Counted from the stretch's first letter, positions 11,606 to 23,807 are shown. The stretch: 64,000 bases of DNA from Sorghum bicolor (GCF_000003195.3 NC_012873.2:25889317-25953316); one strand, 5' to 3'. Made by a program: numbers and translations. The notes: generated by a model not told the origin, from the letters alone.

Positions 11606-14589
11606 GTGAACTACAAGACCGGTAGATCACATTGGATAAGTGATAGTGGTTGCACTCAACATATGACCGGAGATCCCCGGATGTTCACCTCTCTTGATGA
11701 AGATGTTGGCAACCAAGAGAAGATCACTTTTGGTGACAATTCAAAAGGCAAGGTCAAGGGACTAGGTAAGGTTGCTATATCAAATGACAACTCCATCACC
11801 AATGTGCTCTATGTGCAATCATTGAGTTTCAACTTGCTCTCGGTTGGACAGCATTGTGATCTTGGATTTGAATGCCTATTCAAGAAGAAGGAAGTAATTG
11901 TGACCAAGGAAGATGACAATGAAGTGATATTCAAAGGCTTCCGACACAATAACTTATATGTAGTTGATTTCTCATCCGATGAAGTTGATGTCAAGACTTG
12001 CTTATTCACCAAGACTTCACTTGGGTGGTTATGGCATAGAAGGTTAGCACATGTTGGAATGGGCACACTCAAGAAGTTGATGAAGAAAGAATTGATTAGA
12101 GGCTTGAAGGATGTGACATTTGAGAAGGACAAGCTTTGTAGTGCATGTCAAGCCGGCAAGCAAGTTGCAAACACTCATCCAACCAAGGCCTATCTCTCTA
12201 CTTCAAGAGTGCTTGAGCTACTTCACGTGGATTTATTTGGACCAACCACATATGCTAGTCTTGGGGGCAACAAATATTACTTGGTCATAGTGGATGATTT
12301 CTCTCGGTACACTTGGACATTCTTCTTGCAAGACAAGGCCGAAGTTGCATCAATATTCAAGAAGTTTGCAAAGAATGCCCAAAATCAATTTGATGTCAAG
12401 ATCAAGAAGATTAGAAGTGACAATGGCAAAGAGTTTGACAACACCAACATTGAAGAGTATTGTGATGAAGTGGGAATCAAACATGAGTTCTCCTCAACAT
12501 ACACACCACAACAAAATGGGGTTGTAGAAAGAAAGAACCGGACATTGATCACCTTGGCAAGAACAATGTTAGATGAATACAACACTTCGGAGATGATGTG
12601 GGCCGAGGCAATCAACACCGCATGCTATGCTTCAAACCGGCTCTTTCCTCACAAGTTTCTAGAGAAGACACCATATGAGTTGCTCAATGGGAAGAAGCCC
12701 GATGTCTCATTCTTTAGAGTGTTTGGGTGCAAATGCTACATCTACAAGAAGCGCCAATACTTAGGAAAGTTCCAAAGAAGATGTGACATTGGCTACTTAG
12801 TTGGCTATTCATCAGAATCCAAGGCATATAGAGTCTTTAACCATGCCACAAACATGGTTGAAGAAACATTTGATGTTGAATTTGATGAAACTAATGGCTC
12901 CCAAGGAGCAAGTGATAATCTTGATGATGTAGGTGGTGAACCATTGAGGGATGCCATGAAGAACATGCCGGTAGGAGACATCAAGCCAAAAGAAGATGAT
13001 GATGATGTGCAAGTCATTGAGCCACCATCCACCTCACATGTACCACAAGATGAAGACAAGGATGTGAGAGATGCTCATGAAGACACCCAAGTCACTCATG
13101 AGCAAGCGGTGGCACAAGCACAAGATGTTGGTGCTCGCCAACCAACCCCTCAAGTGGCACCAAGAAGAACATCACATCTCCTCCAAGATCACTCTCAAGA
13201 TCTCATCATCGGGAGTCCATCACGTGGTGTAACTACTCGTTCTAGACATGCTTTATTTATTGAACATCATGCTTTTATGTCTCTTGAAGATGAACCAAAG
13301 ACTATAGAGGAAGCTCTTCGTGATGCAAATTGGATCATGGCCATGCAAGAGGAGTTGAACAACTTCTCTCGCAACCAAGTGTGGACACTTGAAGAGCGAC
13401 CCAAAGATGCAAGAGTGATTGGAACAAAGTGGGTCTTCCGGAACAAGAAGGATGATCAAGGCAAAGTGGTGCGCAACAAGGCAAGACTTGTGGCAAAAGG
13501 CTTTTCACAAGTGGATGGTCTTGACTTCGGTGGAACCTTTGCACCGGTGGTAAGACGTGAAGCAATCCGTATCCTACTTGCATATGCATCTAGTCATGAT
13601 ATCAAGTTATTTCAAATGCATCTAGTGCTTTTTTAAATGGATATATTAATGAGCTTGTCTATGTTGAGCACCCCCCCGGTTTTGAAGACCCTAGGTACCC
13701 CAAGCATGTCTACCGTTTGTCCAAGGCTCTCTATGGTCTCAAACAAGCTCCTAGACCTTGGTATGAGAGGCTTCGGGACTTCCTCATAGAGAAGGGCTTC
13801 AAGATTGGGAAAGTTGACACAACACTCTTCACCAAGAAAATGAATGGGGAATCTTCATTTGCCAAGTTTATGTTGATGATATTGTCTTTGACTCTACTAA
13901 TGAAGATTTTTTCAAGGAATTTGGTGATTTGATGTCCAAGGAGTTTGAGATGTCCATGATTGGCGAGCTATCCTTCTTCCTAGGATTTCAAGTCAAGCAA
14001 ATGAAGGAAGGAGTCTTCATCTCTCAAGAGAAGTACACTCAAGATCTTCTCAAGAGGTTCAAGATGATGGATTGCAAGCCAATCAAGACTCCCATGGCAT
14101 CAAATGGGCATCTCGACTTGGATGAGGGAGGTAACCCAATTGACAAGACTCTCTATCGCTCCATGATAGGAAGTCTACTCTACCTCACCGCATCTAGGCC
14201 CGATATCGTGTTTAGTGTGTGTATGTGTGCAAGATATCAAGCAATGCCTATGGAATATCGCTTGATTGCGGTCAAGAGAATTCTTAGGTATCTAAAATAC
14301 ACACCTTGCCTAGGTTTGTGGTATCCCAAAGGTGCAAGATTCCAACTTGTAGGCTATTCCGATTCGGATTATGCCAGGTGTCGGATTGATAGAAAAAGCA
14401 CATCCGGAGGGTGCCACTTCCTTGGTAGATCACATGTCTCTTGGATGTCAAAGAAACAAAATAGTGTTGCCTTGTCAACGGCCGAAGTGGAATACATTGC
14501 CGCCGGTGCTTGTTGTGCACAAATACTCTACATGAAACAAACTTTGCTAGACTATGAAGTAATACTAGACAAAGTACCTTTGTTGTGTG
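11606..14589 (+). pseudogene. pol: copia pol, protease-integrase-RT-RNase H, broken
   Basis: The protease has the DSG active site in HWISDSGCTQHMTGD (about 11630-11670). The integrase zinc region (LWHRRLAH ... CSACQAGKQ, about 12030-12170) precedes the core with HVDLFGPT, RSDNGKEF and NGVVERKNR carrying the D, D and E residues (about 12220-12530). The reverse transcriptase starts near 13290 and keeps the YVDDIVF catalytic motif (about 13868-13888). RNase H begins near 14340. The frame is lost near 13620, where a few codons before SAFLNG are missing, and again near 13855-13930 around the YVDD motif. At 14589 the RNase H domain is cut by element D and continues at 23808. Several small lesions plus the insertion make the product non-functional. 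Confidence 0.9.
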
Positions 14590-16110
14590 TGTTGATGGTC
14601 CTTAAGTACTAAAATTAATAATGAAATAAACATGGAAAAGGATCAATATGCAACAAACATCTAGAATTAGGGTTTTATCTGACAGAATTCCACGAGCTTT
14701 GGTGTTTATCTATATCTGTAGGGGGTTATCAGAGAATATGGAGAGAAGGCCCACATGTCATGTTTAAAACGAGATAATTACGTGCCGCGCAATTTTCCTC
14801 AATCTAGAAGAGTCCAGAAGCCACGGGAACGAACGAGAACACGATCGGGCTCGGGGGCAGGGCGCCCGCCCAGCCCCCTTGGGCGCCCGCCCTGGCCAGG
14901 AGTTGGATCGGGACTCTCTCTCGAGACAACGCTCCACCGACCTAAAGGATCAATCTAAACCATACAATCAATGTCGGTTTGATCCAACGGCCAAAATTCA
15001 CTTGAAAGGACTATATAACCAAGGCCTCTCCACCCCTGGAGGAGAGAGGAGAAGAGAAGAAATCATTATTCAGAGGTAGCCATCAAAGTTAGGGTTTAGA
15101 GCTTCTCTCCCACAGAGAATTAGAATTAGCTACTCCCTAATCCTTCAAGTTTAGAGGTTTGATTAGATAGCAATTAGAGAAGTAGAGCACTATGCTCTGG
15201 ATTCGGATCTTCGGTAATAAAGATTGGTATTATTCATATCTTCCTCTAATTCTTTGTTCTTATTGCATTATGTCTCTAATTATTATGTTCTTAGTTTGCT
15301 CTAGTTCTATATTTGATATAGTTCTAATTGATAATGAGTTTATGTATAAGTTTGCAAAGCGCTTGGCTCTTGACGCGAGGGAGTTAGGTGATAGATCACA
15401 TGTGAGCGTGATGCTTAGATGTTATTTATCTGCAAATGTATCCTATTGGCCGGGTTGTGTGGTAGTTCGCGATAGTGACAGCTTCGTTGATTCTTATATA
15501 GTCCACCCTCCGTTGATAGGACAGGCAGAACCAGTATTGTGGAGTAAGTCTTGCGATGCTCTGATTTACTTTATCAATGTTCCTTATACATGAATGAAGA
15601 GTCTCTTGTGCTATACATGATCTTGTAGATAACTAAAGTAGATTATGAATTAGTAGATAGTAGATAACTTAGAATCCATTCTCTAGCTAATCCGACATCA
15701 CCTACATATATGAGGAGTAGTCTATTTTCTAATCGCTGTGTTATTTATCCCTTGAACTTATAATTCATTATCATTATCTTTATGGTTTACCCCCTGCCAA
15801 AGTAAGTGACTGTGTGACGAGTTTGTCATTAGTAATCATGTTCTTGCAAGTTTATCTCTAGTCTACGCCTTGATAGATTTTGCCCTTATTTTAATTTCAT
15901 CCCTTTTGTTCTCTTAAGCAAAATTATAAATAACGATACCTGGAATACTTATCCTGGTGAAATGCTACAATGAGGTGTTTTATCTGTGCGCTTGCGGATA
16001 GAATAGATTATTTTCTAGAGAGCCTTTACATTTATAAATACCTTTGTACACTCTGGCACCATGCTGGGGATGACAACTTAGTATCTAAGTGGTGTTAGCT
16101 AGTGTCAACA
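14590..16110 (+). repeat. 5' LTR of D
   Basis: It runs from TGTTGATGGTCC to GTGTCAACA. Two copies of GGGCGCCCGCCC lie at 14860-14871 and 14881-14892, 21 bp apart. A TATA box (CTATATAA, 15011-15018) follows about 120 bp downstream. The LTR supplies the promoter for the genomic RNA. Confidence 0.92.
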
Positions 16111-16118
16111 AGCATTTC

Positions 16119-16135
16119 TGGCGCCGTTGCCGGGG
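16119..16135 (+). promoter_or_regulatory. Primer-binding site of D (tRNA-Asp type)
   Basis: TGGCGCCGTTGCCGGGG is complementary over 17 nt to the 3' end of plant tRNA-Asp(GUC) including CCA, as I recall that tRNA. It lies 8 bp after the LTR. This site is typical of Athila elements. Confidence 0.85.
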
Positions 16136-16421
16136 AACAAAAGGGTAATATATAGGAACGGTAAGGAAAGTCAGGAAATCAGTCAAGGTTATTCATATAA
16201 AATATTAGACTGGACTATAGAGAAATAATTGCATAAAAAACAGCTACTAAGTGAGAAATCATAACAAGGCACCTCTGCTTTGGCAGGTTCACCCTGTTGT
16301 TTTTCTATGTTTATATTTTTATACAGGGTATATCAGGATTGACTTTGGGTACATTCAACTCTTCATCACCAGAACCAAAGCAATCAAGAGAAGAAGAAGC
16401 TAGCTACCAATTGCTGAAGCT

Positions 16422-17372
16422 ATGGCACAGAAGACCTTACAAGACTTCTCTGCTCCAAGTCTTGAGAACATTCCAACTGGTCCAAGATTTGCAGTAGAAG
16501 AAGGAGTACCCGAGTTTGAGCTCAAGTCAAGCCTCATCAATTTGGTACAAGCTACACAATTCAGTGGAAAGGCACATGAAGATGCTAGTGCACACTTGCA
16601 GAATTTCTTAGAAATTGGAAGCACAATCCACATCAATGGAGTTGACAAAGATGTCATACTACTTTGCCTTTTTCCATTCTCACTAGAAGGAAAAGCGAGG
16701 AAGTGGTTCTACACTCATCAAGATAACATCAACAACTGGACGAACTTGTCAGATGCCTTTCTATCAAAGTTTTTTCCTATAGGCAAAACAACTGCCTTAA
16801 GAGGAAATATTGTCAGTTTCCAACAGCAGAAGACAGAAGCCATTTCAGAAGCATGGGAGCGTTTTCAAGGATACATATCAGATCGTGAGAGCCTAGATAC
16901 ATCTGCTAAAGGATCATTCTTGGAGCTTACAATTGGAAAAGCAGAGATACTTTTGGACAAGATAGCAGAAAACCAAAGCTAGTTCCAAAATGAAGCTCAA
17001 CAATGTCATCAAACTGATGAAATACCAGAAGAAGTAAATGCATTATCAACTAAGATGGAAAATTTGCTCCATTGGATTGACCAGAGGGCCAAGTTCAAAG
17101 AAGATCAAAGGGCCATTGAGACAGCATACAAATATCAACCAACTTCAAGTCAACCCAATAGCAAAGGTATGAATTCAGGTAATACTTTCAAGCAACTTTC
17201 ATTAAAAGAGATAATTGCTCAACAAACTAAAATTAATGATGAAGTTAAACAAAGGCTAGATACAAATGAATCATCTCTAAAAGATATACACAATAAAATG
17301 GATTTTCTATTAACTGCCTTTGATGAGCGAAACATTCTTAATAAAAGGGTAGAGCTTAAATTAATAAAGTAG
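16422..17372 (+). pseudogene. gag: Athila-type gag of D, interrupted
   Basis: Gag builds the particle that packages element RNA. The ATG at 16422 opens a frame with the Athila gag signature region ending in LFPFSLEGKARKWF (about 16668-16710) and the retrotransposon-gag fold that follows it. An in-frame TAG at 16980-16982 splits it. The frame then continues to 17372 with a hydrophilic, helix-rich tail that includes repeated Asn/Lys/Glu-rich stretches. After the second stop the protease follows in a different frame. The nonsense codon and the frameshift show that this copy cannot make a full Gag-Pro product. Confidence 0.75.
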
Positions 17373-17393
17373 CTGTTGCACTGCCTGTTGCTA

Positions 17394-18307
17394 CTAACAT
17401 TGAGCAGGTAAAGAATATAACTACTAGAGGTGGCAAAGCCACCAGAGATCCCCCATACCCAAAAGAGAAACAAAAAACATCAGCACCAGTGCAACCAGCA
17501 GTGATAGAATAAGAAAGCCCAGTTGAAGTAGAAGATCTGCTACAACAACCAAGAGCTGGAGAAATGAGGAAAGATTTTTATGACACCAACTATTTGCCAT
17601 TTCCCAGAAGAAACAGAGGACTGCAGTCGGATGAGCAGTTTGGTAAGTTTGTAGATGTCATTTAGAAATTATATGTCAACATACCTCTGCTCGATGCCAT
17701 ACAGGTACCTACATTTGCAAAGTACATCAGAGATATTCTTAACAAGAAGAGACCACTGCCCACCACTGAGGTTATCAAGCTGACAGAAGCATGTAGCGCG
17801 GCCATCCTCAACAAACCACCAAGAAAGAAGAAGGATCCAGGATGCCCCACTATTGATTGCTCAATCGGAAACCAACACTTCAACAATGCACTATGTGATC
17901 TCGGAGCAAGTGTCAGTGTGATGCCAGCATCAGTCTACAATAAGCTTGAGCATGCGACCCTAGAACCAACATCAATGTGCCTACAACTAGCAGATCAATC
18001 AGTTCGACACCCGTTGTGTATCGCCGAGAACATTCCAGTCAAGATCAGAGATTTCCTGGTGCCAGTAGACTTCGTAGTACTAGACATGAGTCCTGACTCA
18101 AAAGTGTCCATCATCCTTGGAAGGCCATTTCTTAGCACTGCCAATGCCCACATTGATGTCGGGAAGGGAGAAATCAAGTTTAATATAAACGGAAAGGAAG
18201 AACACTTCACATTCAAACCCAGACCAGAGAGAGACCCTAAAGTAAAGGAAGTTCATGAAGAACCACTGGAGACACCATCTCCGGAGGAAGGTAATTCAGA
18301 AGATTAG
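17394..18307 (+). pseudogene. Athila-type aspartic protease region of D
   Basis: The reading frame from about 17394 carries the conserved Athila linker (LPFPRR..., then PLPTTEVIKLTEACSAAI). It continues into a retroviral-type aspartic protease domain with CDLGASVSVMP (about 17893-17925) and IILGRPFLSTA (about 18110-18142). The active site reads D-L-G-A, the form usual in Athila, rather than D-T/S-G. Stops at 17510-17512 (TAA) and 17663-17665 (TAG) break the upstream part, while the protease core itself is open to TAG at 18305-18307. In a complete element this would lead directly into reverse transcriptase. Here it leads into non-coding DNA. Confidence 0.8.
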
Positions 18308-18789
18308 AAGATTTGGAGGTCCAGCTTGGGGGACCTAGAAATCTCAAACCCTCACTGGGAGGTAAATCGGTATTTATCCGCATCATTAATTCTTGCATAA
18401 TTAATTCTTGCATTAGTCATAGCATTATTATAATAATCAAAAGCCCCATATAAATAATATTCATGGTGTGTAACAACCCATATTTATTAATTATTGTGGA
18501 GGCACAAAAATATTTTCCATTGTCATTTTAATTAAGTTTCAATTCTCATAGATTTTCCTACATTATATTTAATTATAGCAAGCTTCTAGAAGCATGACCC
18601 ACACTCCTTGGGTCCCACATGTCATACACCACACCTCACATACATCCCATCACATTATTTCATCCATCAACATACCTCCACTAACAACACTTTTCCACTG
18701 GCCAACCACCACCCATGACACATTATCTTGCGTGAGAATTAAGCAGAGAAGGGAGTGGAGAAAGGGCAGCCAGGATGGGCATCACAAGT
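18308..18789 (+). other. Non-coding spacer of D after protease
   Basis: No coding sequence is seen. It begins with a polypurine-like AGCTTGGGGGACC (18324-18336) and an AT-rich stretch, and takes the place where pol would be in an autonomous Athila element. This looks like the scar of a pol deletion or replacement. Confidence 0.5.
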
Positions 18790-18846
18790 GGGCGCCCGCC
18801 CACCTACCAAGGGCGCCCGCCCTGCCCCCTCTTCCTCCTATAAATA
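18790..18846 (+). promoter_or_regulatory. Internal promoter-like module of D
   Basis: Two perfect copies of GGGCGCCCGCCC (18790-18801 and 18811-18822) lie 21 bp apart, exactly the spacing of the same pair in the LTRs. A TATA box (TATAAATA, 18839-18846) follows within 17 bp. This sits upstream of the ORF1-type gene and suggests separate transcription of that gene. Promoter activity is inferred from sequence only. Confidence 0.6.
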
Positions 18847-19009
18847 GCCACCTTCTACCTCCATCTTCTTCACACAAGCACTCTAGAAAACCACACAAAG
18901 TATCAGTTTCCAGAAGGAGCTCTTATAGTGAAGAGAGAAGAGAGTAGAGACAAAGAGAAGAGTGGGAAAGAAGTTGGTAGTTTTTGAGTGATTGAGTGAG
19001 TTCCACCTA

Positions 19010-19187
19010 GTAAGTAGTGATCCCGCTGTCTAAGTTGAAGTAAAAGTTGTTTAGGGGGAGGTGCTGCCAAAATAGAAACTTATCTTGAACGATTAACCCC
19101 GGGACTACTGACATTCCGGACAGCTGACCACTAATATTTTCTCTCACATTTTCCACTAGTTGTGTTGTTGCCAACTTTTGTTTACAG
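19010..19187 (+). other. Predicted 5' UTR intron ahead of D ORF1
   Basis: The donor is GTAAGT at 19010-19015. The acceptor, TTTTGTTTACAG, ends at 19187, one base before the ATG (19189-19191). The intron would be 178 nt and lies downstream of the internal TATA box. It is predicted from splice-site sequence alone. Confidence 0.5.
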
Positions 19188-19188
19188 G

Positions 19189-20505
19189 ATGTTTAAGAAG
19201 GTGAAAAACGCAGGGAAGGCTCTCAAGAACATTGGTACAAGGAGTTCATCCCGACACTCCTCACACCCATCAGAGATGAGCGTCGACCCTACGCCTACAC
19301 AAGCTCCGTCATCTTCATCTGGTCAGCAAGTCAAGGTCCTTCTCAAGATAGGAGACCTTGGACTAAAGACCCGAAGGGAGAAGGAAGTCTATCAGCAATT
19401 GAAGAACAAAGATTTCGTTCACACCCCTACTCTCGATCCAATCTTACTACAAGAAACAGGTATGGACACTGAATTCGACTTAATTTTCTAGATGTTAGGT
19501 TGGACAAATTTTTGGAATACAACTAAGCTGGGTTCTCATCTTCTCACCCTCGAATTTCTTTGCAGCTTACAATATTATGAGGGGGGAATTGTTTTTCGGA
19601 TGTTCAAGCAGGAAATAATGTTGTCTTAAAGAGAGCTGAGCGACCATCTTGGTTTCTCTTCCAGATGCATCCTGAACATTGACTCCGACCTACCTAACTT
19701 TGAGAGACACCAGTTTTGGAGAGAAATATCTATAGATAATTTTTATAGTCTAGCCCGAACCAGTGACATGGAACACCCCACTCTTAGGATGTTCCACAAA
19801 TGGCTTGGGTACAATCTTTTCTATCGTGATGATATTAGGAAAGTAAGAGTAGGAGATTTGCAACATTTATATGCTGCTATTAATAAAGTACCCACTTCAC
19901 CTGTTACACTTTTAGTTTCTCATTGGCTTAGTGTACCTAGTCTTTAGGGACCAGTAGGATGTACTTCACTTATCAGTCGTCTAGCCTCTAATCTTCATTT
20001 ACTAGAAAATTCATCACTGGTATTCATAGAGGAGTTAAGAATTTATCATGGCTATGACACATTTAGACAGGCTCGGATGTTAAAGAAAGAGGGGAATGTA
20101 ATGTATATGCTATATGATGATAAAGGCAAGATTTGGTTACCTAACCCGAACCTTGGCCACTACGTTGTTCAAAATTTTTTGATTGAGATTGCAGCAACAC
20201 CAGTGAACCAGAGAGCTCCACAGCGAGTGGCATCTGAAAGAATGACCACCCATCGAGAACGCACCTGGTATGGAGCTGATCCCGGACCGGAAGAAGCAGC
20301 GCACCTGCATTATTGCGACTACAACCACCGAGTTCTTCGAGACCCGTGGGTTCGACATGCACAACCACAAGAGCCAACAGAGGAGACATGGCCGGAGAGC
20401 CAAGATCACCAGTGGACAAACCTGCCTTTTCATACGGGAAGGTACTCCACTGATCCATATGGAGCTTCAGGATCCAGACCTCCGCCCCAATTTGATGCAA
20501 GATGA
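19189..20505 (+). pseudogene. ORF1-type ('env-position') gene of D, with stops
   Basis: The ATG at 19189 sits just after a splice-acceptor-like sequence. The N-terminus is basic and Ser-rich (MFKKVKNAGKALKNIG). The middle part (about 19680-20200) contains FWREISIDNFYSLARTSD, HKWLGYNLFYRDD and LLVSHWLSVPSL, a pattern I associate with the ATHILA ORF-1 / plant retrotransposon ORF1 family. The C-terminus (about 20200-20505) is Pro/Gln/His-rich. In-frame stops fall near 19489, 19627 and 19945. The protein's function is not known. It is not a viral envelope protein by sequence. Family assignment is from motif memory and needs a profile search. Confidence 0.6.
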
Positions 20506-22265
20506 TACTCCGACGCCTCCTACGCTTTCACGAATGACTACTACCAAGAGGCCGGTGCTTTCTTCACCCGTACCGACAACACCCTCCTCGACATCCAGAA
20601 CACGCAAGCAGAACATGGACGACTCCTGGAAGAGCAACAAAAATGGAACCAGGACCATGCCGCTGCAGTACAAGAGCTGAGACAAGATACAACAACAATG
20701 AACGACAACATCACAACCATGATGCGGTTCTGGAACATCGGGTAAGACCGACATCAACATCCAAGCTTGGGGGAGTTCCTCCCCAATTTATCAAGTAAGT
20801 TTTTATTTGCTCTTCTTATTTATCCTTTTCTATTTTAACGTATTATTTATCTTAAAAGAAAAACCTAGAAAACCCAATAAATATTTTCTTGCTTTAATTC
20901 ACTGCATTTTATAAACATGAAAACAAAATAAAAAGAGTGTGTAGATAAGTATGCTTTATTTTCCTGCTAAGTTTAATCTCTAGAAAAATGAAAAGACCAA
21001 AAAATGCATGATGGAAATGATGAACAGTTGCTCTGTTTGCTTACTTTCAAGTACCTAGCTTTTATATTAGAGTTCATTCAGGAATTACTAAAACTAAAAT
21101 TACTATCTATGGGAAACATAAAACTAAAGTCTAGGTAAGAGAAAAGGCATAATATAAAGTTTGAGCTGCTGTTTATATTTTTCCTACTACACTAAGTTCT
21201 GGAGATTTATTTTGAAAACTTACAAATCACATGATGAGTTCCTAGCATAACAAACAACCTACCATAGCCATACTTGCTATAATATCTTTTACTTATATTC
21301 ACATTGAGTTTGATCGAGCTGTGTAGACCCTTAGGAGCTTTTCATGTGGTTAAATTAAGATATTCACTTGCACGCATCCACTACACCATTCACCACCATT
21401 CATTAAAAAATTGCTAAAAATATTATCACTCACTGTCCCAAGTATTGTTATTCTCTCTTTCCAAAAAGATTCAATGCAGAAGAGGCATGAGTTATGGAAA
21501 AATATGCGACGAAATAAAAAGGGGCAAGTGCCCGGAACCTCAGAAAAAGAAAGAATAAGAGTGAGACGAGAGGTAAAAATGGACAAGTGTCCGGAGTAGA
21601 ATTAGGGGTACAAAGATGCCCACTTGAGCGGAAAAAATGGACAAGTGTCCGACAGTAGAATTAGGGGTGTCTACTACCCACCTGAAAAGAAAAAAAAAGA
21701 TAGCCCATGTTCTCCCAAAGCAAAGATCAAAGAAGAGGAGAGATAGCAATATAAGGAGTAATGAGAAGTAAGCTTTATCATTACTTATATTTTCACCATA
21801 ACTATCATTTACTCCACCACACATGCACATCTTGATTTAATTATATGCTGAGTTCCTTTGGATCAATAGCTCGATTAGACAACATATGTATGAGCTGTTT
21901 TTCACTCCTATGAGCTCCACTTAATATTCCATTAGCTATAGGTAAGTGACATTTTGGTAAGGATCCACAAATACCACATATAGAGAGACTTGAGAGAATC
22001 ATTGCTGGGAACTCTGAATTTTATTTTGAAAATTTATGAAAAAACTCTGGAACAAAGGTGAAGTATAGAGAGGAGGAATAGTGCTTGACTTAATTATTTT
22101 GTCTTTTGATTACTTAAGACTCAAGTGTAGGTACTAAGCTCCATAACACTTCACTCTAATCTGGAAGAATTTTTATAAAAGCATGTGTGCCTGTCAGGAA
22201 AGAAAACATCGAAGCAACTCTTGATCCGTCCGAGTTTAGCTGTTTGCTCAGGGACGAGCAAAGGG
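20506..22265 (+). other. Long 3' non-coding region of D with hairpins
   Basis: No credible gene is present. AGCTTGGGGGAGTTCCTCCC (20764-20783) forms a hairpin from GGGGAG and CTCCCC, and a decayed counterpart is in remnant J (37727-37745). Three short hairpins lie at 21522-21533 (GGGCAAGTGCCC), 21581-21592 and 21639-21650 (both GGACAAGTGTCC). The last two are inside a repeated unit that continues with AATTAGGGGT. The region 20990-21250 is homologous to 37970-38250 in remnant J, which identifies J as Athila. Confidence 0.65.
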
Positions 22266-22281
22266 TAAGCTTCGGGGAGTT
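22266..22281 (+). promoter_or_regulatory. Polypurine tract of D
   Basis: TAAGCTTCGGGGAGTT directly precedes the 3' LTR start at 22282. It is the expected primer site for plus-strand DNA synthesis. Confidence 0.65.
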
Positions 22282-23802
22282 TGTTGACGGTCCTTAAGTA
22301 CTAAAATTAATAATCAAATAAACATGGAAAAGGATCAATATGCAACAAACATCTAGAATTAGGGTTTTATGTGACAGAATTCCACGAGCTTTGGTGTTTA
22401 TCTATTTCTGCAGGGGGTTATCAGAGAATATGGGGAGAAGGCCCACATGTCATGTTTACAACGAGATAATTACGTGCCGTGCAATTTTCCTCAATCTAGA
22501 AGAGTCTAGAAGCCACGGGAACGAACGAGAACACGATCAGGCTCGGGGGCAGGGCGCCCGCCCACCCCCCTTGGGCGCCCACCCTGGCCAGGAGTTGGAT
22601 CGGGACTCTCTCTCAAGACAACGCTCTACCGACCTAATGGATTAATCTAAACCATACAATCAATGTCGGTTTGATCCAACGATCCAAATTCACTTGAAAG
22701 GACTATATAACCAAGGCCTCTCCACCCCTGGAGGAGAGAGGAGAAGAGAAGAAATAATTATTCAGAGGTAGCCACCAAAGTTAGGGTTTAGAGCTTCTCT
22801 CCCACAGAGAATTAGAATTAGCTACTCCCTAATCCTTCAAGTTTAGAGGTTTCATTAGATAGCAATTCGAGAAGTAGAGCACTACGCTCTGGATTCGGAT
22901 ATTCGGTAATAAAGATTGGTATTATTCATATCTTTCTCTAATTCTTTGTTCTAATTGCATTATGTCTCTAATTATTATGTTCTTAGTTTGCTCTAGTTCT
23001 ATATTTGATATAGTTCTAATTGATAATGAGTTTATGTATAAGTTTGCAAAGCGCTTAGCTCTTGACGCGAGGGAGTTAGGTGATAGATCACATGTGAGCG
23101 TGGTGCTTAGATGTTATTTATCTGCAAATGTATCCTATTGGCTGATTTGTGTGGTAGTTCGCGATAGTGACAGCTTCGTTAATTCTTATATAGTCCACCC
23201 TCCGTTGATAGGACAGGCAGAACTGGTATTGTGGAGTAAGTCTTGCGATGCTCTAATTTACTTTATCAATGTTCCTTATACAAGAATGAAGAGTCTCTTA
23301 TGCTATACATGATCTTGTAGATAACTAGAGTAGATTATGACTTAGTAGATAGTAGATAACTTAGAATCCATTCTCTAGCTAATCCGACATCACCTACATA
23401 TATGAGGAGTAGTCTATTTTCTAATCGCTGTGGTATTTATCCCTTGAACTTATAATTCATTATCATTATCTTTATGGTTTACCCCCTGCCAAAATAAGTG
23501 ACTGTGTGACGAGTTTCTCATTAGTAATCATGTTCTTGCAAGTTTATCTCTAGTCTATGCCTTGATAGATTTTGCCCTTATTTTAATTTCATCCCTTTTG
23601 TTCTCTTAAGCAAAATTATAAATAACGATACGTGGAATACTTATCCTGGTGAAATGCTACAATGAGGTGTTTTATCTGTGCGCTTGCAGATAGAATAGAT
23701 TATTTACTAGAGAGCCTTTACATTTATAAATACCTTTGTACACTCTGGCACCATGCTGGGGATGACAACTTAGTATCTAAGTGGTGTTAGCTAGTGTCAA
23801 CG
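22282..23802 (+). repeat. 3' LTR of D
   Basis: It is 1521 bp, the same as the 5' LTR. The GC-box pair is at 22552-22563 (perfect) and 22573-22584 (one mismatch), again 21 bp apart. The last base is G instead of A. Confidence 0.92.
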
Positions 23803-23807
23803 GTGAG

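Larger units (their letters stand above)
14590..23802 (+). mobile_element. Athila-like gypsy element D without reverse transcriptase
   Basis: Two LTRs of exactly 1521 bp (14590-16110, 22282-23802) flank a tRNA-Asp-type primer-binding site, gag, protease, a promoter-like segment, an ORF1-type gene, a long 3' non-coding region and a polypurine tract. Target duplications are GTGTG (14585-14589) and GTGAG (23803-23807), one base different. Removing the element restores the copia RNase H reading frame. I counted about 48 LTR differences (about 3.2 percent). No reverse transcriptase, RNase H or integrase motifs are found between protease (ends 18307) and ORF1, so D is non-autonomous. The copies of gag, protease and ORF1 are themselves interrupted by stops. 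Confidence 0.9.

Noticed and set aside
16119..16135. A tRNA gene near the tRNA-like sequence
   Set aside because: Only the 17-nt complement of a tRNA 3' end is present, in the position of a primer-binding site. There is no cloverleaf around it.
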